In this document: positions 59,392-64,000 of the stretch, one piece after another
Layout: every line of letters starts with the position of its first letter
How positions within the stretch are numbered: position 1 is the first letter of the stretch
Notes under the pieces: model-generated
Databases searched by the model: none
What the model was told of the DNA's origin: nothing
What the model saw: only the letters and a program-made list of their open reading frames with translations
Source of the DNA: Hygrocybe punicea
Lineage: Eukaryota; Basidiomycota; Agaricomycetes; Agaricales; Hygrophoraceae
Assembly (NCBI GenBank): GCA_963556145.1
Contig: OY744464.1
Location: 3,286,001 to 3,350,000, forward strand
Direction: 5' to 3'
DNA: 64,000 bases
Program-made: the position numbers and the translations under genes

Positions 59392-59997
59392 ATGTCCGCC
59401 TCCGACTCCTCCAACGTACCCGCCGATGCTCTCAAAAAACTCGAAAAAGACCTCTTAAAAGAGAGCAAACAGGACGAGAAGTTCCTCAATCGTGCCCTCA
59501 AGGACCTCCACAGCACCGAAAAAGAGGAGGCAAAGATGAAAAAGGTGACACACCTTTAGCCTCTCCTAACCTAACCTCTGTTGACCCGTAGTCAGGCCGC
59601 AGATAAGGCCGCCCGCACCCTCCAGAAGATTGAACAGAAGGAGGTCAGCGCTAGTAAGGCCCTGAACAAGGCAGAGCGCGAGCATGACGTCGCGGTGGCA
59701 AACGTCAAATCCGCCGAGGCAGACAAAAGGGTACGTCCAGACCTATGGTTCTCAGCGGTTTCGACTCGGCATACCAATCGTGTCGCGTGCAGACGACGAA
59801 AGTTCAGGACGCGAGGCTGCAGCGGGAGCTCAACGAGAAGAGGGTACAGGTGGAAGTGGCTACACAACACAAGACCACCAATGATGTAAGTTTGGCGCGT
59901 CGTTTACTGACACCTACATGCCTTGACGTCCGTGCATAGAAAGAGCGTGAGGACAAACTCAGGAATATTAGATCTGAGCGTTCTGCGCTGTCTTGAA
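59392..59997 (+). CDS. Small charged coiled-coil protein
   Basis: Four exons, about 146 residues. ATG 59392 reads MSASDSSNVPADALKKLEKD. Introns: GTGACACACC...GTAGTCAG (giving AKMKK-AADKAARTLQK), GTACGTCC...CGTGCAG (ADKR-TTKVQDARLQ) and GTAAGTTT...GCATAG (TTND-KEREDKL). TGA 59995-59997. The protein is rich in Lys, Glu, Ala and Arg, with heptad spacing nearly end to end, and has no cysteine, no signal peptide and no membrane segment. Function unknown. Similar short charged coiled-coil proteins are common in Agaricomycetes, so lineage-specific is the best guess. The consistent splicing of all three introns supports a real gene. Confidence 0.78.
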
Positions 59998-60535
59998 ACA
60001 CCATCCCATTTTGTATCTCGTACTCTCGATACTCTACAATACACGTGAGTACACATCAAACACAATATATAGCCGACCACACACCCTTTGGATATCGATG
60101 ACTCGTCTGCCGCTTCGATGTGAGATTTGACTGGCTGAACATACCTCCAACCAGCCTGAAATCCCATACTTGTTAAAATACACCATTCTACCAATAGTGC
60201 AATGAAGGGAAGAATGGATGTTTGAACGGTGAAACTTGCAGAAATTATTGTGGCCTTTATATTGGGTTTTTCGGGCCGCCAGCCGCCGCCTTCAGTACTT
60301 ACACCACAACTTATCTGGTAAAAAAAGAGAATTCGCCACCCAACAGACCACATATATCCAAGGACACCATCGTGTCCACCCTTCTTGACTCTGTACTCAT
60401 CCTGGATTTGTGGCTGATCTTCGTTACTAATCGTTATAACGCTATAGAAGGGAACATGATACTTACCATCCAGTTGGGTAGTGACTCGTCATCTGGCCGC
60501 GCACATCCGCTCCATCACCCCTACCGGCAGCCCCG

Positions 60536-60577
60536 AATTAGCTTTGAAGAAGTAATTAGCTTTGAAGGAGTAATTCG
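60536..60577. repeat. 18-bp direct repeat (two and a fraction copies)
   Basis: aattagctttgaagaagt at 60536-60553 is followed directly by aattagctttgaaggagt (60554-60571) and then aattcg. One mismatch separates the two full units. Confidence 0.9.
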
Positions 60578-60666
60578 CACAGCACTCGGCACTCGACGCT
60601 CCGATAATCACACCAACTTGCGCCGTTGTTCTCGGAGGACTCGAGCTAAATAATCACCGCCCAAAA

Positions 60667-60683
60667 GTCTGGTTCAACCAGAC
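60667..60683. repeat. 17-nt perfect palindrome with 1-nt centre
   Basis: gtctggtt-c-aaccagac, 8-bp arms. It could be a dimeric regulator site or chance. Confidence 0.8.
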
Positions 60684-61050
60684 CACAATGCTGAGCGGAC
60701 CAGGGTGGCTCCCGCCTCTTTGGCAAGGAGATTTCCGGTGGTTCTGGGGTGAATCGTAAGGCATGTTGACCACCAAACTGTAGCTAGTGACCTCGTTGGG
60801 TCCCTTAATCATGGCAGTGAATGCCTCCACGTGTCGACAATATATCTTGATGGAGACTCGGCTCATCTACTAGTAAGTCCTGGCGTCCTCGTGGGGATCG
60901 CACAACCGCCACCCATGCCACCGTGACATGTAGTGGCACCTAATGATGGTGGATTTTGGATGCGACGAAGACTCGGGCAGCAAAGCCCAGTCACCATAAG
61001 GTTAGCAATTCATCGCCAAGAGAACTCAGTTCCAGATCTCAGACCGTGAG

Positions 61051-61117
61051 CGTTCAACGTTCAACGTTGGCGTTGATATGTCGGTGGCGCGTTGGTATGT
61101 CGGTGGCGCGTTGATGG
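61051..61117. repeat. 19-bp direct repeat near the oxidoreductase promoter
   Basis: After cgttcaacgttcaacgttgg (gttcaac twice), the unit ttgatatgtcggtggcgcg (61073-61091) is repeated with one change at 61092-61110, and ttgatgg begins a third copy. Confidence 0.9.
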
Positions 61118-61411
61118 AAAGAGGCCGCTATTTTCTTACACGCGCGTGCGGTATTCTCACAAGCAGTCATGACATCTTCCTGGGCCGTGTGACATTCCAA
61201 CATCTGAGAAAAAATGTTTAAAGTTCCTGTAGCATTGGAATTGTTGATTCAAATCTTCACGTCGGTGGGTGCACTAATTCCGTGGACACGGTGAAGGCCG
61301 TCTGAGCTGATTTATCTCCAGAGGAGCTTCCGCTAGTCTTTGTGCGGGTCCCGACATGTGAGACACTGCCAATCGGGCTCAGGTCTCGATCATTTCAGAG
61401 GAGACTCGCAT

Positions 61412-61420
61412 TATAAAAGG
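61412..61420 (+). promoter_or_regulatory. TATA box of the FAD oxidoreductase
   Basis: The sequence tataaaagg lies about 50 bp before ATG 61464, and gataaaaggg follows. A strong TATA element suggests regulated rather than constitutive expression, unlike the TATA-less housekeeping pairs elsewhere in the window. Confidence 0.6.
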
Positions 61421-61463
61421 GATAAAAGGGGTTCATCCAAGTCACCAGCCCCCCAACTTCGTC

Positions 61464-63231
61464 ATGTCTAATCTCGCTTCATTCAAACAAGCCTTCAAGG
61501 GAGATATCGTTACCTCTTCGGACTCGGATTATCCCACTGCGATAGCTCGTTGGGCTGCAAATACCCAGCGAAACGCTCAGGTTGTTGCCTTCGTAAAGGA
61601 TGCCGCAGACGTTGCTCTCGCCATCAAGTATGCAAGGGATAACAAGCTGCCATTGGCGATCCGAGGTGGAGGGCACAGTCCCAGTGGAGCTTCCTCGACA
61701 GAAGGCCTCGTTATCGATCTCTCGCGCCATGTCAATGGCGTCACTGTGGACGTTGAAAAGCAGCTTGCCTTCGTCGGTGGGGGCGCTCTGTGGGAAGCTG
61801 TCGACAAGGCTGCGATCCAACATGAACTAGCCACGGTTGCAGGTACCGTCAATCACGTAAGTCTACCTAACATTCTGCCATGCTCGCAATCTAATCTCCT
61901 AATCCGTTTAGACCGGCGTTGGGGGGTCAGTTTCGTCCTGGATTATGTTATTCTAAACTAATTCATAAATCCAGACTTACTCTCGGCGGAGGTTACGGAT
62001 GGCTGAGTGCTGCTCATGGCCTCGCCATCGACAATCTTGTCCGGGTATGCCAGCCAGCCAGCACTCAATTAACATTCACATAACCCTGAATTTCTATCTA
62101 GGCAACAATTGTCATTGCCGATGGATCAATCCTTACCGCAAGCGAGACCGAGAATCCAGATCTCTTCTTTGCGATTAGAGGTGGAGGGTCCAATTTCGGC
62201 GTTTGTACCGAATTTGTTTTGAAACTGCACCACCAACGCCGCCGCATTTATTCCGGCATGGCTATCTATACCCCTGATGTATTGGACAGCTTGATATCGG
62301 TCACCAACGAATGGTACGACAAGGGTCCCTCAGAGAAAGAAGGTGTGCTACAAGCCTTCACGAAAAGTCCCGAGGGCAACGTAAGTCGATGTCCCACGCG
62401 ATTCTTATCCCTTGCCGAGTGTCACTTCTAGCCTTGCATCGTCGTCTTCTTCTTTTACAACGGCACGGAAGCGGAGGGAAGAGCAAACTTCAAACCTTTC
62501 CTTGACCTCAGTAAGATCTTATTTCATCTGATTGTAATTTGACTGTTAAAATTTCCATGGTTTATCAGAGCCAGTAGCGGACCACACCAGGGAAATTCCA
62601 TTTGAGGAACTAAATACCTTGCAGGTCAATCTTTCCACTTGAGGACCGTATTGTGACAGTACTCTGACACCTTGCAGAATCCTTTCACTGTCCATGGGCG
62701 GTGTTGTTATTTGAAAGGAATATACTTCGCTCGCCCGGAACTCAACAGTGTTCGTCGGTCCTTTGAGCGCGCTATGGAGCTTTCCAACAGCGATTTCTCC
62801 ATTACTCTGATATTTGAGAACGTCCCTCTCGGCAAAGTCAACAGCGTTCCGAATGGCGATGCTGCTTTCTTCCGCAGGCCGTGGGGCAATATGGGCGGAG
62901 TTGCCTACTGGACACAGGACACTCCCGAGAATTTAGAATACGGGCGGAATGCGATTAATGAGCTGACGAAGATCGTATCAGATGGCCAAGTTGAACTTGT
63001 TAGGGAACGGACTGGCTATGGCAATTTTGGTGGGTGCTCGCGAAACACTGAGTTTTACTTACTTACACATGGGGTACCAAAGATTCCGAGGCGGATAAAA
63101 ATTCCGTCATATCTGGTGATAAGGCCAAGTTGTTGTTCGGTGAAAATTATGCGAAGTTGCAGGAGATCAAGAAAAAGTACGATCCTGATGTTGTTTTTTC
63201 CAAGTGGTTCGTCGTCCTCCCCTCCAAGTAG
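61464..63231 (+). CDS. Berberine-bridge-type FAD-linked oxidoreductase
   Basis: PCMH-fold flavoenzyme oxidising a sugar, alcohol or secondary metabolite; the substrate is not evident. ATG 61464 (MSNLASFKQAFKGD). The FAD domain has LPLAIRGGGHSPSGAS with the His that covalently binds FAD, then LVIDLSRHVNGV, FVGGGALWEAVD, TVAGTVNHTGVGGLTLGGG, GYGWLSAAHGLAIDNLV and LFFAIRGGGSNFGVCTEF. The second flavin-linking Cys of bicovalent family members is absent; that segment reads GVGGLTLGGGYG. The C-terminal BBE motif is KYDPDVVFSKWF, then VVLPSK and TAG 63229-63231. Introns at GTAAGTC...TTTAG, GTCAGT...CCAG and others. There is no clear secretion signal, so it is likely intracellular. Confidence 0.88.
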
Positions 63232-63897
63232 ACTCGAGCCTCCGTTCTGGATGTGATGGACAGTATAAACCTATGTAACCTTGCAACTTTGTTTGAATTC
63301 GGAATTTTGCTTGTTTCCGCACGTGCCATTTTACTCCAAAACAAGTCAAGCCCTTGCCATTCTTACCATCGTTCAAGTTTTGGGAATTCCCCTCCACAGG
63401 CAGCTCTGCGCGCCAGTCTGGTCCTCCGGAGACCGTCTATAAGTAACTGTTCAAGACATCATACCAAATGCTTCCACAGCCTGCCACCTCGAGGCTTGCG
63501 TGGGCCAAGTTGCGAGCAGTTTTGAATTGTGGCCGTTCCGGCCACCTGAGGAGCCGGAGGACATCCAACATTGTCGATTTTTCAAGTGTTTTCTTCTGTT
63601 CCGTCCGTCGCTACTGCGTTCGTGACCTGTGAGGGACAAACCGGACCGTGACTCCAAAATCTCAGGACGCCGTCGTCTCTTCCACGCCGAGAACTACGCT
63701 CTGGCTGTATGAAACTGTTGCCGCCGAACACACCTTTCAGAAAGGTTTGACAATTGATCTCTTGTGTCCTCGAGTGGTCCTCGAGGCACATTGACCTCAT
63801 TGTTGCCACATCTCGTCTGTTCCAATCATATAAAGACTTGACACTGCAGTCTCAACCCTTGCCACTCTATTTGGTCAGTCATCGCGACAAGTTTAAA
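63232..63897. other. Spacer before the last gene
   Basis: 666 bp with no supportable gene. It holds the 3' flank of the oxidoreductase and the promoter of the next gene, including a TATA-like tataaag at 63829-63835, 62 bp before the next ATG. Open frames of about 70-90 codons on both strands appear to be chance. Confidence 0.5.
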
Positions 63898-64000
63898 ATG
63901 GATTTCTCGTACGAAGGCTACAGCAGGCCCGTCTCTCGTCGACAATCCATGGCGTATCCAGTCGGCTATCCTTACAACGACCAGCGCCAAGGACTTTACG
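63898..64000 (+). CDS. 5' end of an unidentified gene (cut by the window edge)
   Basis: An ATG at 63898 preceded by a TATA-like element opens a frame reading MDFSYEGYSRPVSRRQ, then SMAYPVGYPYNDQRQGLY to the window end. It is Tyr/Pro/Gln-rich with no domain visible in 34 residues. Direction and start are plausible but rest on promoter context only. Confidence 0.5.
   Translation, partial: MDFSYEGYSRPVSRRQSMAYPVGYPYNDQRQGLY

Larger units (their letters stand above)
59998..61463. other. Gene-poor stretch with short tandem repeats
   Basis: About 1.47 kb without a supportable gene. It holds two small tandem arrays (60536-60577 and 61051-61117), a 17-nt palindrome and the promoter of the downstream oxidoreductase. 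A 70-codon minus ORF at 60654-60866 has an ATG but no recognisable domain. Confidence 0.45.

Noticed and set aside
60654..60866. 70-codon minus ORF with ATG
   Set aside because: No homology or domain is recognised, and it contains an 8-bp-arm palindrome. Too short to support without transcript data.
45791..61117. Short repeats as a CRISPR array
   Set aside because: They are contiguous tandem or codon repeats without spacers, in a eukaryotic genome.

Overview
The window is nuclear DNA of a basidiomycete fungus, most likely a mushroom-type Agaricomycete. The evidence is dense protein-coding genes on both strands, many short introns of about 50-60 nt (mostly GT-AG) in almost every gene, very short intergenic spacers, and a eukaryotic housekeeping gene set in fungal form (SPX-ankyrin Pho81, Vip1/Asp1, THO2, PEX12, IQGAP with many IQ motifs, a UPF0303 protein). 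I see no rRNA, no convincing tRNA, no CRISPR array, no intact transposon and no viral gene. Gene boundaries below come from reading splice sites by eye. Stop codons and many introns are firm; some starts are not.

Layout. 1-3.4 kb is gene-poor, with a possible gene relic and one small DUF302 protein gene. 3.4-9.8 kb holds a gamma-tubulin complex protein 3 gene (-) and an acyl-CoA synthetase (+). 10-20.3 kb holds an IQGAP-type scaffold and the Vip1/Asp1 inositol pyrophosphate kinase/phosphatase, both +. 20.3-28.9 kb has an FTS/AKTIP-like inactive E2 (-) head-to-head with THO2 (+). 29-33 kb has GTP cyclohydrolase I (-) and an ABC half transporter (+). 33-40.5 kb has Pho81 (SPX-ankyrin-GDPD, -), PEX12 (-), a UPF0303 protein (+) and the mitochondrial single-strand DNA-binding protein (-). 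40.6-48.5 kb has the ribosome-rescue GTPase HBS1 (+), a CBM48 protein of the Crp1/Mdg1 type (-), an unknown Ser/Pro-rich protein (-) and a METTL21/EFM6-like methyltransferase (+). 49-51.4 kb is poorly conserved: one unknown gene plus a decayed partial copy of its 3' end. 51.4-59.4 kb has a BOLA3-type protein (-), COX15 (+), proteasome alpha-6 (-) and a 1264-residue Q/P/RGG-rich protein (-) assembled here from two apparent ORFs. 59.4-64 kb has a small coiled-coil protein (+), a repeat-bearing gene-poor stretch, a berberine-bridge-type FAD oxidoreductase (+) and the start of a further gene.

How the genes work together. Most are unrelated housekeeping genes. Three links stand out. Vip1 makes the inositol pyrophosphates that SPX domains such as that of Pho81 sense, and the two genes lie about 13 kb apart. 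BOLA3 and COX15, both mitochondrial cofactor-assembly genes, share a 121-bp head-to-head promoter. Several other gene pairs (FTS-like/THO2, mtSSB/HBS1, unknown/methyltransferase) also share divergent spacers of about 100-135 bp. I found no clear biosynthetic cluster, defence island or new mobile system. The less ordinary items are the intron structures (an ATG-only exon, a 6-nt first exon, a GC-AG intron, a stopless 57-nt intron inside a Walker A motif), the large low-complexity protein and the decayed duplication.
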